The notes: generated by a model not told the origin, from the sequence alone. A stretch of 64,000 nucleotides of DNA from Triticum aestivum (GCF_018294505.1 NC_057811.1:25734197-25798196), one strand, 5' to 3'; counted from the first letter of the stretch, positions 31,500 through 43,440 are shown. Program-made: numbers and translations.

Positions 31500-31890
31500 C
31501 GCCGGCTCTGCCCACTCCTACATCGCCGGCGACCGGCGCCAGCGGGTAGTGGGGGCGGAGGACCCAAGGCGGCGGTCAAGCCCGCAGCCCGGTATGGGTG
31601 CGGCGGAGGAGGATGGCGGCGCGGGGGAGGCGGGGAGCAGGTCGGCGTCGCGCGCGGGGGAGCCCGCTCGACGGCATCTTCCGGCCTCGTCACCGGCACC
31701 ATCGCCCTCGAGGTGACAAGGTCCTCTCCGTCCTCCACCATTCCTTTGTTGGCAAGCAGGAGCCTCACTCTCTCGCCGTGTTTCCGGTGGACGCACACAC
31801 GCACGCAAGCTGCTCGAACAAATGGACACAAGAGAAAACAGAGGAGGAGCAGAGCAGCACACAGGTTAGTTCTCCTGGCAACGAACACCC
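31500..31890 (+). other. Conserved GC-rich cassette upstream of gene C
   Basis: Counterpart of 1587-1925, 8520-8812 and 43190-43440. Sense reading contains GLVTGTIALE and RSSPSSTIP. Reading frames differ from the other copies. Confidence 0.45.
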
Positions 31891-32540
31891 ATCGTTTTTC
31901 TTCTCAGTTCACGACGGATGCAAACTTTCATTTCGGTGACAAGTTACATAAACTTTACACGGATGGATGGGGATTCATCATTTACTCACACATATGGATG
32001 GGATTGGCTTCGCCATTCGCCCCAAGCCCCCAAGCCTGGAACTTCTTTCTGGTCAAACTTAATTTGGACCTTAGTAGTGGGATTCATCATTCACATCCCA
32101 AATATATTATAGAATTGAAGCAGTGGAATCCCTAGAATATCTGGATCTGCTAGCAGTGGAATCCATCAGTTGTTTTTATATAAGAGCACACATCAACATT
32201 GTACATATACATTATATAATTCCTAGAATAATTACAATCAGGATTGCTAGTAACCAAAGCACTGTGCATATTTTTCTTAATTATGAACAAACTGCTCTGA
32301 TTAAATATATGCAACTTCACTGTCCAGTTGCTTTACTCAAATCCCAAGCCTGCAAGCCCTGATTGGTGTGCACTGCTACCTCGAACCCCAAAACGGACAA
32401 GAGGGAAACTCCATGAGCATCGATCAAGCCTGCAACCCCTTATTGGTCAACTTCACTCTCCAGATGCTTTAATTAAACAGCAACCAGTGACTTTTATCTT
32501 GGCAGGCAACACCAAGAGTTTGATTACATATATATCATGT

Positions 32541-32702
32541 ATGTATACCATGGGGTATCCTACACCAAGAAGAACACATACTCATGGCAAAAGCACCCAA
32601 GGACACGCTTCAACTAGCCTGCATCCAGATAGCCGTAGCCTTGCTCTTGCTTACTCAAGCCAAGAGCACCACAGAGGACACATCTGCCCTGCGTCCAAAT
32701 GA
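32541..32702 (+). other. Upstream ORF overlapping the start of gene C
   Basis: ATG at 32541 (and in frame at 32550) opens MYTMGYPTPRRTHTHGKS, crossing the ATG of gene C in another frame and stopping at 32702. Counterpart of the frames at 595-783 and 44217-44438. Confidence 0.35.
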
Positions 32703-35474
32703 TACGGTCACCAGCTGTATTGCCGGTGCGAGGTCTGCCCTTCTTGCCTTCAGGGCAGGTCTATCAGACCCTGCCAACCTCCTTCCATCATGGAAGGGTG
32801 GTGATTGCTGCCGATGGAAGGGTGTCTACTGCAGCAACAGAACCGGCCATGTTGTCAGGCTCGATCTCCGAGGCCCAGGTTACAGAAGCGGCAATGAGAG
32901 CAGGCAGGTGCTAGCAGGCAACATAAGCTCCTCGTTGCTTGGTTTACAGCATTTACAGTATCTTGACCTCAGCTACAACGGGTTTGACAAGATACAAATA
33001 CCGGAGTTTATCGGTTCTCTCCATCAGCTGAGATATCTTGACCTATCATGGTCACCGTTCATTGGAAGGATACCACCGCAGCTGGGTAATCTCTCCAACT
33101 TACAGTACTTAAATCTTGGGTACAACTTATATGGCACATATTCCATGGATATCACCTGGTTATCACAGTTAACTTCCGTTGAGCACCTGGATATGACTGG
33201 GGTGAACCTCAGTACAATTGTTCATTGGCTTCCGGTGATGAACATGCTTCCAACTCTGAAATTTCTTTGTCTTAGAGCTTGCCAGCTCAGTGATAGCCCT
33301 GATTCTCTTCAGCTCTCAAACCTAACATCTCTTGAAACACTCGACATCTCGGGCAACGACTTCCATAAGCGTTGCACGCCCAACTGGTTTTGGGATTTAA
33401 CTAGCCTCAAGCATCTACATATCGCTGAAAATGGTTTCTATGGCCCTTTTCCGGACGACATCGGTAATATGACCTCCATTGTGGAGCTTGGTTTATCAGA
33501 AAATAACCTTGTGGGCATGATACCTTCCAATATGAAGAACCTATGTAATTTGGAGATATTATCTTCTTTTGCGAACAATATCAATGGGAATATAACAGAA
33601 TTATTCCATCGATTACCCAGCTGTTCATGGAATAAATTACAAGTCTTGTTTCTGCCAAGAAGCAATCTGAATGGAAGCCTGCCAACTACAACAGTACAAT
33701 CCTTAAGCAACCTTCACCGGCTGGACCTCAGTGATAACGAACTCAGTGGTCATGTACCTTTGTGGATAGGAGAGCTCACAATGCTAACATCGTTGGTCCT
33801 TAATGCCAACAAATTCGATGGGATTATACATGAAGGCCATTTATCAGGTCTAGATATGTTAGATAAATTGACATTGTCAGACAACTCAATAGCCATCACA
33901 GTGAGTCCAACTTGGGTTCCTACTTTCAGTCTAAGTTCTATTGAGCTTCGGTCCTGCCAGCTAGGGCCTAAGTTTCCAACATGGCTTCGATGGCAAACAC
34001 GTGTATATAGTCTTGATATATCAAACACGAGCATTAATGACATGGTACCAGACTGGTTTTGGATAACAGCTTCCTCAGTAGCTTATCTTAATATCCAGAA
34101 TAATCAGATTACAGGAGTCCTCCCATCGACAATGGAATTTATGAGAGGACAGGCAATGGATTTCAGTTCTAACCAGTTTGGTGGTCCAATACCTAAGCTT
34201 CCAATCAGTCTAACCTACCTGGATCTTAGTGAGAACAATGTACTTGGGCCACTACCACTAGACTTTGGAGCGCCAGGGCTTAGAACACTTATTCTATATG
34301 ACAACATGATCTCTGGTGCCATTCCATCTTCTTTGTGCAAGTTGCAATCACTGCAGTTGTTAGATCTATCAAGAAATAATCTCAATGGGTCAATTACTGA
34401 TTGCCTAGTAAATGACTCCAGCACAAACATGACAGGTCTGAGTATCATTAATCTAAGCCTAAGAGACAATAACCTCTCGGGTGATTTTCCTTCGCTTCTC
34501 CAGAAATGCCAAGACTCATCTTTCTTGATCTCGGACAAAATCAGTTCTCTGGGACTTTACCAGCATGGATGGGGGAGAAGCTATCATCTTTGTCATTCTT
34601 AAGACTGAGATCCAATATGTTTTATGGTCACATTCCAGTCGAGCTTACAAAGCTTGTTAATCTTCAATACTTGGACCTTGGCTACAACAATATTTCGGGG
34701 AGCATACCGAGATCGATTATTAATTTTACAGGCATGACACAAACAAGAGACAACACTGATGATCTTCGGAATGCATTAACTTCTGGAGTATTTATTGATG
34801 ACAATGACCTGGTTGACTATTCTGAGAATTTAACAGTACTCACGAAAGGTCAAGAGAGATTATATTCAGGAGAAATCATATATATGCTGAATCTTGATTT
34901 ATCCTGTAATAGACTTACTGGAGAGATTCCTGCAGAAATCAGCACTCTTTTAGCACTGAAGAGCCTGAACTTATCATGGAACAACTTCGATGGAAAAATC
35001 CCTGAGAATATTGGCACCTTAATGCAAGTAGAGTCACTCGACTTATCACACAATGAGTTGTCTGGTGAAATCCCTTCAAGCTTGTCGGATCTCACATCAT
35101 TGAGTCGCCTGAACCTGTCCTACAACAGTCTGGGAGGAAAGATACCAACTGGAAATCAACTGCAAACACTTGAAGACCAGGCATCTATTTATGTTGGCAA
35201 CCCAGGTCTCTGCGGCCCCCCTCTCTCGCGGAGGTGTCCACAGCCCAAGCCAATTCCAGAAGGAAACCATGGAGATGCAAGTGACGACGTGGTTTCGTTT
35301 TTCCTTGCCATGGGGTCCGGATATGTGATGGGTCTCTGGGTGGTGTTCTGCACCTTCTTGTTCAAGAAGAGATGGAGAGTTTCGTGGTACTCACTCTGCG
35401 ACAGCTTGTATGACTGGGTTTATGTGCAAGTGGCTGTTACCTGGGCTTCCTTGAGAGGTAGAATTAATGGGTAG
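32584..35474 (+). pseudogene. LRR receptor-like protein C, one frameshift
   Basis: Same architecture as B and D: signal peptide, LRR cap with all Cys (CCRWKGVYCS), LRRs, island with Yx8KG ([11 protein letters not shown]), membrane helix ([15 protein letters not shown]) and short tail ending RGRING. The frame from 32584 breaks near 34509, where one C is missing relative to D (AAATGCCAAGACTC against AAATGCCCACAACTC), and stops at 34602. The rest continues in the next frame to 35474. As written it makes a 672-residue ectodomain without membrane anchor. It keeps the longest LRR set of the three full copies. The break could be a real mutation or a sequencing error; all else is intact. Confidence 0.88.
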
Positions 35475-36060
35475 AAGCTGAGATGAGATCACCAGCACTG
35501 GTTCTTGGTTTGCTCTCATGTAATTCAAGAAATGCTTTGGAGATTTCTCATGAATGAATCAATTGATGTTTAAGTATCGTACTAGAACTAGTCAGGATAT
35601 GTATTCAAGGTGCATACCATCGACTGAGATTGGCATGCTGTTTTCTGTATTGTACTATTGGTTCTTGGTTTGCTGTGGACATGTAATTTAATACTCTGGA
35701 GATTTATCATGAATGTATCAATCGATGTTCAAATGTATTGTACTGGAACTAGTCACGCACATTTATGTATTCTAGGTCCATGCCATCGAGCGAGGTTAGT
35801 ACATATGATGTGTTTTATGTGCTTCCTGTTGCGGGTGCTGTTCTTTTTATGAGTAGTCAAATCAGATAGTGATTTTTCAATGTGCTTTCCCACCAAATTG
35901 TAAATACTTGTCAAAGATGATGATAACTTGGCAGGCGAGAAGCGGATTCATGAGATAGAGAGTTAAAATCCTGTTTGCTCTGTCTGAAAGGCGGTCTCTG
36001 TTTTGTGAGTTGCTCTGTCAGATGGTTTTTATTCCTCATATTCCTATGTTTGGCTTTAAT
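35475..36060 (+). repeat. 3' flank of gene C with repeated 3' UTR units
   Basis: Matches the start of the B and D 3' flanks. The unit TTGGTTCTTGGTTTGCT...GAGATTT(C/A)TCATGAATG occurs twice (about 35500 and 35659), as in D (47156 and 47306). Confidence 0.7.
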
Positions 36061-36944
36061 TGTTTAACTGCTGTTTTTTAGATAGCTCGCTTGATTACTA
36101 CACACTTTCAGCCATCTTGGTGAGTTTGGTTGTGACTTGTGAGGATGGCTGTGTTAGTTGTCTGCCTTGTAGTAGTACAAAGCAGCATATTTGCAACCGA
36201 AGTGTATGTGTGTGTGTTTACTGGGTCTTTGGGAGTACATTTTGGTCAGTTAAGCTGATTGCCATGGTCACGTACGTCATGCTGCCATTATGCATGCGGT
36301 TGCGCCGGGCGCGGCGCCACGATGCAGTTACCCGCTGCAAAAAACATTTCGATTTCAAGCCTTGCATTCCACGGTATGGTTCATCCAACGACAGCAAAAG
36401 TTCACCGCCGCATCTTGAAACTGAATGGTCATGGGCTGGTACATCCATCCATCAATAGCTCCTTGCCACCTCTTGAAACCGAATCCTGTACAAGTATGTA
36501 AAAACAAAGAAGCTTCAGAGGTGTTCAATTACTTGACAAAGAGACTTGAACATTGAAGCCAAACTGTAGGGGATGGGAGGTTTAGCTTACTACCATGCAC
36601 ATACTATGAATATTTCAATTATTATACGATGAAATATTAACATGAATTTGAATAATTTTTTATACAATTGATATTTTGGAAAAGCAACAATAAATTGTTT
36701 CATAGCAATACCGAAGGCCACCCATGCTTGCTCATCTCATCAGAGTATGACGTCAAAAGAAGTAATCTGGTTAGACACTTTGATTCGCATGGAAGTTAAT
36801 TAGTTGACACACCGCAGTGGAAAATACTATCCATAATAACAGATTTAATCGTGTTTTGTAATCCCATTATATGAAGGATTCCTATACAACTAAATTATAT
36901 AATAACCAGGCAAAGAGTCACAAGTTAACTTACATTTTCTCCAA
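36061..36944. other. No intact gene; short repeated exon-like piece
   Basis: CTTGAAACCGAATCCTGTAC at about 36473 recurs at about 37449; on the minus strand both read VQDSVSR. The rest shows no recognisable feature. Confidence 0.35.
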
Positions 36945-37360
36945 TTATCCCTTAGTCCTTTGGATAATAATGTCTATGCCAAATATACTCAAGAACTTCA
37001 ACACTTCGTAAACTCTGCCATCCATCTCGTTACATTTGACTTTGATAATCTTCAGGTATCCTGAAATAGCAGTTGGTTGCTCCATCAAAGTATGATTTTC
37101 TTCCACCTCAAATTCACATGTAGGTCCTTCTTGCTGCAGCACACAAAAATATTTCATCAATAGCTATCAATCGTGCATGAAAACTTAACACTACAGCAAC
37201 TCTGCAACTGTCCATTTAAAAAACGTATACCTTACGCAATTGAAGTGTCAGATTCTCAAGAACCGGTGAATGTTCAAGCATACAAACTAGTGCACGGAGG
37301 TCAGGTTGCACACACCACTCAGTCAGCAACAAAGTCTTCAAATTACTAAATTATAAGAAT
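36945..37360 (-). pseudogene. F-box/FBD/LRR protein, C-terminal fragment
   Basis: Two minus-strand exons joined by a GT-AG intron (37230-37134): the first, about 37360-37231, reads NLKTLLLTEWCVQPDLRAL and VLENLTLQLRK; the second, 37133-36945, reads CEFEVEENHTLMEQPT...LKIIKVKC...FLSIFGIDIIIQR. This is the end of the FBD region typical of grass F-box/LRR proteins (substrate receptors of SCF ubiquitin ligases). The F-box and most LRRs are missing upstream, so it is a remnant. Confidence 0.7.
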
Positions 37361-37685
37361 TCCTACGGGAGCAAGACACAAAGAAAGCTTTCATCCTTGC
37401 ATTCCTGAATGTTCACAGGGTGGTACACCAAAGTTGGTCGCCGAATCTTGAAACCGAATCCTGTACACCAAAGTTCACCGGGTGGACTAAGTCTATCCAT
37501 GCATCTTCGTTATCACCTTGCGCTTTCTCATTGGTTTGTGCTAGGGTGATTATGTGCTCTTTTGTGCAAAGCTTGTACCATGGGGGGCCATATGAGCCGA
37601 TTTTTGTTCGTGCTTCAAACTGAAACGGAACACCCTCTTGATTAATCAGATGGGATTTCATCGTGCGAAGCTAGTAGCATTTTCC
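37361..37685 (-). other. Possible exon remnant, unrecognised
   Basis: An 82-codon minus frame (37413-37661: MKSHLINQEGVPFQFEARTK...) is followed by the Copia LTR. It lies on the 5' side of the FBD fragment and could be part of the same gene or of another. I do not recognise it. Confidence 0.25.
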
Positions 37686-37831
37686 TGTTAGGAATAAGCA
37701 ACTTGTATTCCCATGAGGCCATAGGCCGATATATATATATATACATGTACAGGTGTGGAACATTTGCAGGAAACCCCTTATACAATGGGATAAATACAAA
37801 GGAGTACATGACTTATAGTATAACTCTAACA
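37686..37831 (-). repeat. Copia 3' LTR
   Basis: 146 bp, starting TGTTAGGAATAAGC and ending AACTCTAACA, with a TA run of six units against four in the other LTR. Confidence 0.95.
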
Positions 37832-37845
37832 CCCCCCCCCTCAAA
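37832..37845 (-). promoter_or_regulatory. Copia polypurine tract
   Basis: Minus strand reads TTTGAGGGGGGGGG directly before the 3' LTR, the expected place for plus-strand priming. The stop of the RT/RNase H frame is next to it. Confidence 0.8.
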
Positions 37846-37846
37846 C

Positions 37847-39172
37847 TCATGGTGGAGGAACAACACTGAGTTTGGAGAGATAAAAGCCATGTTGTGCTCT
37901 AGTCTGGGCCTTCCTCAGGAAATCCGCCAACTGTAACTCAGAAGGCACATATTGAAGAGCAATAACCTGATCCTGCACACCAGCGCGCACATAGAAAGCA
38001 TCAACACCAATATGCTTGGTGAGCTCATGCTTCACAGGATCACGCGCAATGCTAATAGCACCTGTACTGTCAGATAAGAGCAGAGTCGGTGTAGTGACAG
38101 AAACACCAAAATCCTGAAGTAACCACCGTAACCAAGTCACCTTTGCCGTCAAAAGAGCCATGGCTCGCAACTCAGCCTCAGCACTCGAACGGGAAACTGC
38201 AATCTGGTTCTTCGTCTTCCAGGCAATGAGAGAACCGCCAAGAAAAACACAGTAAGCAGAAAGTGAACGGCGATCAGAAGGATCACTAGCCCACGTAGCA
38301 TCCGAATAGGCCTGAAGCTGTAAAGAACTGGAGTTAGGAAAGAATAGACAGTGAGAGATCGTGCCCCGAAGATATCGGAGAACACGAAGGAGATGACTAT
38401 AGTGAACCGATGTGGGAGCAGAGAGAAACTGACTCAGAATATGAACCGGATAAGAGATGTCCGGACGAGTGACAGCTAGATAGACAAGACTGCCAACGAG
38501 ATGACGATAACGCGTCGGGTCAGGGAGAGGATCACCATCAGTAGCACGGAGGTGAACATTGAGCTCCATAGGAGTCTCAACAATGCGCTCGTCAGTAAGA
38601 GCAGCACGAGCAAGAAGATCCTGGATATACTTTTCCTGGGATATAAAAAAGCCATCAGAGGTAGAAGAGACTTCAATCCCAAGAAAGTAGCGAAGAGGTC
38701 CAAGATCAGACATAAGAAACTGCTCACTAAGACGGGCCTTTACAAAGGCAATATACTCGGGGTCATCCCCAGTGATGATCATGTCATCAACATAGAGAAG
38801 AAGAAGAGTCCGACCACAAGGAGAAAGGTGAATAAACAATGCTGGATCATGAGCACTTGCTGAAAAACCAGCAGTAGTGACCACAGAGGCAAAACGCTCA
38901 AACCAGGCGCGAGGGGCTTGCTTAAGGCCATAGAGAGAGCGACGAAGACGACATACCATGCCATCAGGAACAGAATACCCAGGTGGTGGCTGCATGTACA
39001 CCTCCTCACGCAGCTCACCATTAAGAAAAGCATTCTTAACATCAAGCTGAGATATAGACCAGTGGCGTGCAGAAGCAACGGCAAGAAGTGTACGAATAGT
39101 GGTCATATGGGCCACAGGCGCAAAAGTCTCGTCATAATCACGACCATGCTCCTGCTGAAAACCACGAGCCAC
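37847..39172 (-). pseudogene. Copia reverse transcriptase and RNase H
   Basis: 441 codons: RT with DETFAPVAHMTTIR, SQLDVKNAFLNGEL, the catalytic YVDDMIITG and GLKQAPRAWF; RNase H with AYSDATWASDPSDRRS, SSAEAELRAM and DSTGAISIARDPV. It is open to the end, but the upstream junction (39172-39240) lost about a dozen bases in the segment that normally reads CKWV.., so it is out of frame with integrase. Confidence 0.92.
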
Positions 39173-39635
39173 AAGACGAGCTTTGTGACGCTCAAGAGAA
39201 CCATCGGAGCGAGTCTTAACCTTGTCTTACAAGTGATGGGACGGACTCCGGGAGGAAGAGAAACAAGATCCCAGGTACCAGTGCGTTCAAGAGCAGCAAT
39301 CTCCTTTGCCATCGCAAACTGCAATTCAGGATGAACAACAGCCTGACGATAAGAAGTTGGCTCAAGAACAGCAGCACCAGCGGTGGGAAATCCAAAGCGA
39401 TCAACAGGCGGACGAGGACGAGAACGCAAGCCATAAGTAGGCTGAGAGGAAGAGGACGACTCATCCAATGAGGCATCCACAGGTCGTGAACGACGAGTGT
39501 AATGCTGAGGAAAAGATGGAACAATAGAAGGAGGAATCGCCAAGGTAGGATGGGGGGTGGTGACGAAGAAGTCACCGGAGAGGAAGGCGTAGAATCCTAT
39601 GACATGCTAGGCGAGGAGACCGGAGAGGATGGTGG
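39173..39635 (-). pseudogene. Copia integrase-RT spacer, frame-broken
   Basis: The minus frame 39103-39543 reads YGLRSRPRPPVDRFGF and FAMAKEIAALERTGTWDLV, the usual start of the Copia RT region, in a different frame from both neighbours, so at least two frameshifts separate integrase from RT. Confidence 0.8.
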
Positions 39636-42225
39636 CTACAAATCGACTAGAGATGGAGAAGCAGAGGGAGTGGAACGAATAGGCACAGGCACGACGGGGG
39701 TGATAGGTGAGTCAGGAAAAGTGAGGAAAGAGATATCCTCCACTGAAAAAATCGAGGAAGATGGGCGTGGGTAAAAGGGACGAGACTCATCAAAAGTCAC
39801 GTCTCGAGAGATACGCATCCGATGACCGATAGGATCCCAACAACGATAGCCCTTATGCTCATCACTGTAGCCTAAGAAGACACACTCAACAGACTGAGCG
39901 GTCAGTTTGGTGCGTTCGCGAGGGGCAAGAAGAACATAGCAAACACAACCAAACAAGCGAAGCATCGAATAATCGGGAGAACGGTCAAAAAGATGCTCAA
40001 AAGGAACGCCACCCTGCAAAGCAGCGGACGGCTGAAGGTTGATGAGATAGGCAGAAGTGGAGATAGCCTCGGCCCAAAAATGAGGCGGAAGAGAGGCGGC
40101 GATCATCATCGCACGAGCCGTCTCAAGAAGGTGACGATGCTTGCGCTCAGACACGCCATTCTGAGCATGAGCACCAGGACAAGAGAACTGAGCAAGAGTA
40201 CCCTGCTCAGTAAGGACACCACACAACATCTTAGAGATATACTCGCCAGCGGAGTCAGCATGAAAAACACGAATGGGTGAAGAAAACTGAGTATGAACCA
40301 TGGCAGCAAAACGCTTATAAATAGAAAACACCTCACTACGAGAAGTCATGAAATAAAGCCATGTGTAATGAGAGAAATCATCTATGAAAATAATATAGTA
40401 TTTATGACCACCTTTCGAAGTAAAAGGAGCCGGACCCCATACATCAGAATGGACTAAATGGAAAGGACGCTTAGACACTGACTCACTATGTGAATATGGT
40501 AACTGAATCTGCTTGCCAAGACGACAACCCTGACACTCTAAAAAGACATCTCCTGAGACAGACCCCAGAAGACCTCGACGAACTAAAGACGACAACCGAG
40601 AACCACACAGATGACCAAGTCGATAGTGCCACTGCTTGAAGGAACCAGTAACAGAGGCGACAGAAGCGGAGGAACTGGCGATGGTGGTGGCAGCGGAAGG
40701 AACATGAAGCCAGTCCAACTCCCAAAGACCCTGAGAATCACGGCGGCGAGGGCCAGCCCCAACCAGAGTGTGCGTGCGATGGTCCTGAATAGAACAAGAG
40801 TCAACATCAAGGATGACACGACAACCAGAATCAGTAAGTTGACCAGCAGAAAACAGATTCATAGTAAGTCGAGGAACATGAGCAACATCAGGAACAGAAT
40901 AAGAAGGAGTGGAAAGATTGCCTCTACTAGCAACAGAAAGTGAAGTACCATCAGCAGTGAAGACATGAACAGGAGAATCCAGCGATCGAAGAGAGGACAA
41001 AGCGGAAGAATGAGAAGACATATGAAAAGAAGCTCCAGAGTCCAGAACCCATGGGGATGTACCTGACTGTGTAGAGGGCGATTGCGCAGTGCGGGAAGCA
41101 TCAGTCACAGAACCAGCAGTACCCGTCGAGGAAGAACCTGAAGCCGCGAGTAGACGCTTAAGTCTTAGAATATCCTGCTCAGTCAAAGCAATGGCTGAAG
41201 CTGTCGAGGGAGATGACGAAGTCCCTGAGGATGGTGATCGCGCCTTGCGCAGGTGTTTCCGCTTTGTGTAGCACTGGGAGTCAATATGACCATCATTGTT
41301 GCAGTAGTCACAATGTGGACGGGGGTGACCTGAGCCTCCAGAAGGAGTGGGCAAGAGCGGCGGAGCACTTGAGCGAGAATGAGTCGGTGCAGCAGGTGGA
41401 GTGGAAGAAGCCCGAGTAGCGAGCACAGAGGGAACCTCCAGCAAACCAGCACCACGTAAGCGAGTCTCCTCAGCACGAATCTCCGAAAGCGCCTCCATGA
41501 GAGAAATACGGCCACGAGCAAACAACTGAGCACGCCGGGGCTCAAACTCCTTACGGAGCCGAGACAGGAACTTGTAGACGCGATGAAACTCCAAATTGGC
41601 CTGGACAGCCTGGCAGTAGGGGCAAGTACGACAACCAGCACTGCGGAGAGAATCAAGCTGGCGCCAGATAGCAGAACTCTGTGCATAAAAGTCATCAACA
41701 GTAGAGTCACCCTGCTAAAGAGCATGCTCCTGACGAACCACAGAAAGGTATAAGGCATCACCAGAGGGCTCATAGCGCTGACGAAGACAGGTCCACATCT
41801 GAAAGACAGTAGGAAGACCCAGAAACTCAGAAGCAAACTGAGGCAGAACACTAGCAGTGAGAACAGCTGCAGCACGAGCATCATCATCAAGCCACTGGGT
41901 GTAAACAGACAAAGCACCATGATACGTCTGAAGAGCCTCCTCATAGGTCAAAACCCTCTCATCATAGGCACGATCAGCAGCCTCATCAGCAAGCTTAGCC
42001 GCATCCTTGGCAGCCTGATTAGCGTCCGTAGGAAGAACCAGTGGAGTCGGCGGAGTAGGGGCCACTGGAGGAACCGGACGTGGCGGACAGCAGACCTCGC
42101 TAGAAAGAACACCCCAGAGACGAATGCCACGCATGTGAATGCGCATGAAGCCAGCGAACTCGGTGTAGTTAGTATCATCGAAGATCACCGGACAGCGAGG
42201 GACAGCTACATAGCCCGATGCAGCA

Positions 42226-42230
<5 letters not shown>
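39636..42230 (-). pseudogene. Copia gag, protease and integrase with in-frame stop
   Basis: From the ATG at 42230 (MSAASGYVAVPRC) gag runs to a TAG at 41715-41717 where CAG is likely ancestral; the same frame then goes on to 39636. Gag has the UBN2-like region (VLPQFASEFLGLPTVFQMW) and a zinc knuckle ([14 protein letters not shown]). Protease: [11 protein letters not shown]. Integrase: zinc-binding HYRLGHL...CQGCRLGK, then the catalytic Asp in VHSDVWGP, Asp in FHADSAGEY and the Glu in [10 protein letters not shown]. The nonsense codon would end translation inside gag. Confidence 0.9.

Positions 42231-42277
<47 letters not shown>
42229..42277. repeat. Microsatellite (AT)n at the gag start
   Basis: About 24 AT units directly before the gag ATG on the minus strand. 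Frames crossing it read as a Tyr-Ile run, an artefact. Confidence 0.95.
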
Positions 42278-42279
<2 letters not shown>

Positions 42280-42530
42280 CTTCGAGCGGGAGGGAGCGAG
42301 GAGCGGGCAGAGCGGGCTTCGAGCGGGAGTGCGGGCTTCGAGCGGGAACGGCTGCGGGCTTCGAGCGGGAGCAGCTGCGGCGACGGCGGCTTCGAGCGGG
42401 AGGGAGCGAGGAGCGGGAGGAGCGAGCTTCGAGCGGGAGGGAGGCTGCGAGCGGGAGGGAGCAGCTTCGGCGGCTGCAAGCTTCGAGCGGGAACAGCTTC
42501 GGCGGCGGCGGGCTTCGAGCGAGAGGAAGA
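42278..42530 (-). repeat. Leader minisatellite of the Copia element (GCTTCGAGCGGGA)
   Basis: GCTTCGAGCGGGA and variants recur about ten times between the primer-binding site and gag, with GGAGCGAGGAGCGGG fillers. In the RNA this becomes TCCCGCTCGAAGC, partly self-complementary (CGCTCGAAGC/GCTTCGAGCG). Confidence 0.85.
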
Positions 42531-42628
42531 CGAGCCGGACTCGATCGATCAGATCGGGAGACTCCAGGAGATCGAGGCCGACGCCTTGGATCAATAGCAC
42601 GAGTTGCAGCGTGCAAAAAATTGACCTA

Positions 42629-42640
42629 GCTCTAATACCA
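42629..42640 (-). promoter_or_regulatory. Copia primer-binding site
   Basis: Minus strand TGGTATTAGAGC directly after the 5' LTR, one mismatch from TGGTATCAGAGC, complementary to the 3' end of initiator Met-tRNA. Confidence 0.9.
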
Positions 42641-42782
42641 TGTTAGGAACAAGCAACTTGTATTTCCATGAGGCCATAGGCCGATATATATATACATGTA
42701 CAGGTGTGGAACATATGCAGGAAACCCCTTATACAACGGGATAAATACAAAGGAGTACATGACTTATAGTATAACTCTAACA
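42641..42782 (-). repeat. Copia 5' LTR
   Basis: 142 bp, TGTTAGGAACAAGC to AACTCTAACA. It would hold the element promoter. Confidence 0.95.
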
Positions 42783-43189
42783 TTACCCACGGGTTTGTGT
42801 TGTTCTTGGTTTTGTTCTCTGACCCCACGTTAAATGAGCTTAGCTTAGGATGCTCTGGTCACTAACGATTTTCCGGAAGTTTAATTCTCCTTCTGATCCT
42901 TCGAGAGAGACATATGCCTGCACACACCATTGATCTGCCCAACGTAGTACGACACAAGGATCATCAGGCAGTTTATTTGTTCTTCACCGGAGTGAGTATC
43001 ATACTAGTATCATCTTCTGTACGCAAGGTGTTGTGTTTTTCTGTCAGATATAATGCAGAGAACGAATAATGCACAGAAGCAAAAACGGGCGCCGTCAGTC
43101 CACAGGAGTAAGTAGCACAGATTGCAGAAGTACAGGTCTCCATCTCCGCTCAACCAACGCAGATTTATTCCCTTGTTGCCGTCGCCGGC
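42783..43189. other. Intergenic between the Copia element and gene D upstream
   Basis: No ORF or element recognised. Confidence 0.5.
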
Positions 43190-43440
43190 GAGGAGGGCCG
43201 AGGCGGCGGGAAGGGGGCGCTGGGGTGGCTCGGGGTCGTGGGGGAGTTCTTCCACCGGATCGCCGCCAGCCACCTCGACGGCGTCTCTGTCCGTCCTCGT
43301 CACCGGCCTCCAGACCGCCAGGTCATCTCCTTCCTCCGTCCCTTGCCCCAGCAGATGGACGGGATTGGGTTCGCGGTCACAATGTCAAAACTTCTTTCAG
43401 ATCCATCTTATTTTATACCCTAGATGGGATGGGATCTCTT
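43190..43440 (+). other. Conserved GC-rich cassette upstream of gene D
   Basis: Sense reading holds SVLVTGLQTARSSPSS and the GATGGACGGGATTGG phrase, matching the cassettes before A, B and C. It lies about 0.9 kb before the gene D ATG. No domain recognised. Confidence 0.45.

Larger units (their letters stand above)
30611..32583 (+). repeat. Upstream block of gene C, inverted copy of 741-2855
   Basis: Mirrors the gene A upstream block (landmarks given there). It contains a MITE at 31154-31424, a GC-rich cassette at 31500-31890 and the leader up to the ATG of gene C. Differences from the A block are mainly indels. Confidence 0.75.
37686..42782 (-). mobile_element. Ty1/Copia LTR retrotransposon, minus strand, defective
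   Basis: LTRs at 37686-37831 (146 bp, 3' LTR) and 42641-42782 (142 bp, 5' LTR), both TGTTAG...CTAACA. Flanks TTTCC and TTACC resemble a 5-bp target duplication with one mismatch. A primer-binding site abuts the 5' LTR and a G-rich tract abuts the 3' LTR. Order gag, protease, integrase, RT, RNase H marks it as Copia. The LTRs differ by four substitutions plus a 4-bp TA indel over about 142 bp, so insertion is fairly recent. Gag has a nonsense codon and pol has frameshifts: it cannot move by itself. Short LTRs suggest a Retrofit/Ale-like lineage (tentative). Confidence 0.95.

Noticed and set aside
32584..35474. Two separate genes in tandem at gene C
   Set aside because: The second frame begins in the middle of an LRR without signal peptide, and joined by the missing base the two halves align with D end to end.
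41183..41944. 253-codon minus ORF overlapping Copia gag
   Set aside because: Leu/Ser-rich shifted-frame reading; the gag-protease frame with zinc knuckle and WVLDSGA runs through the same bases.
42218..42646. Frames with a long Tyr-Ile run
   Set aside because: Translation of the (AT)n microsatellite joined to the leader minisatellite, not a protein.
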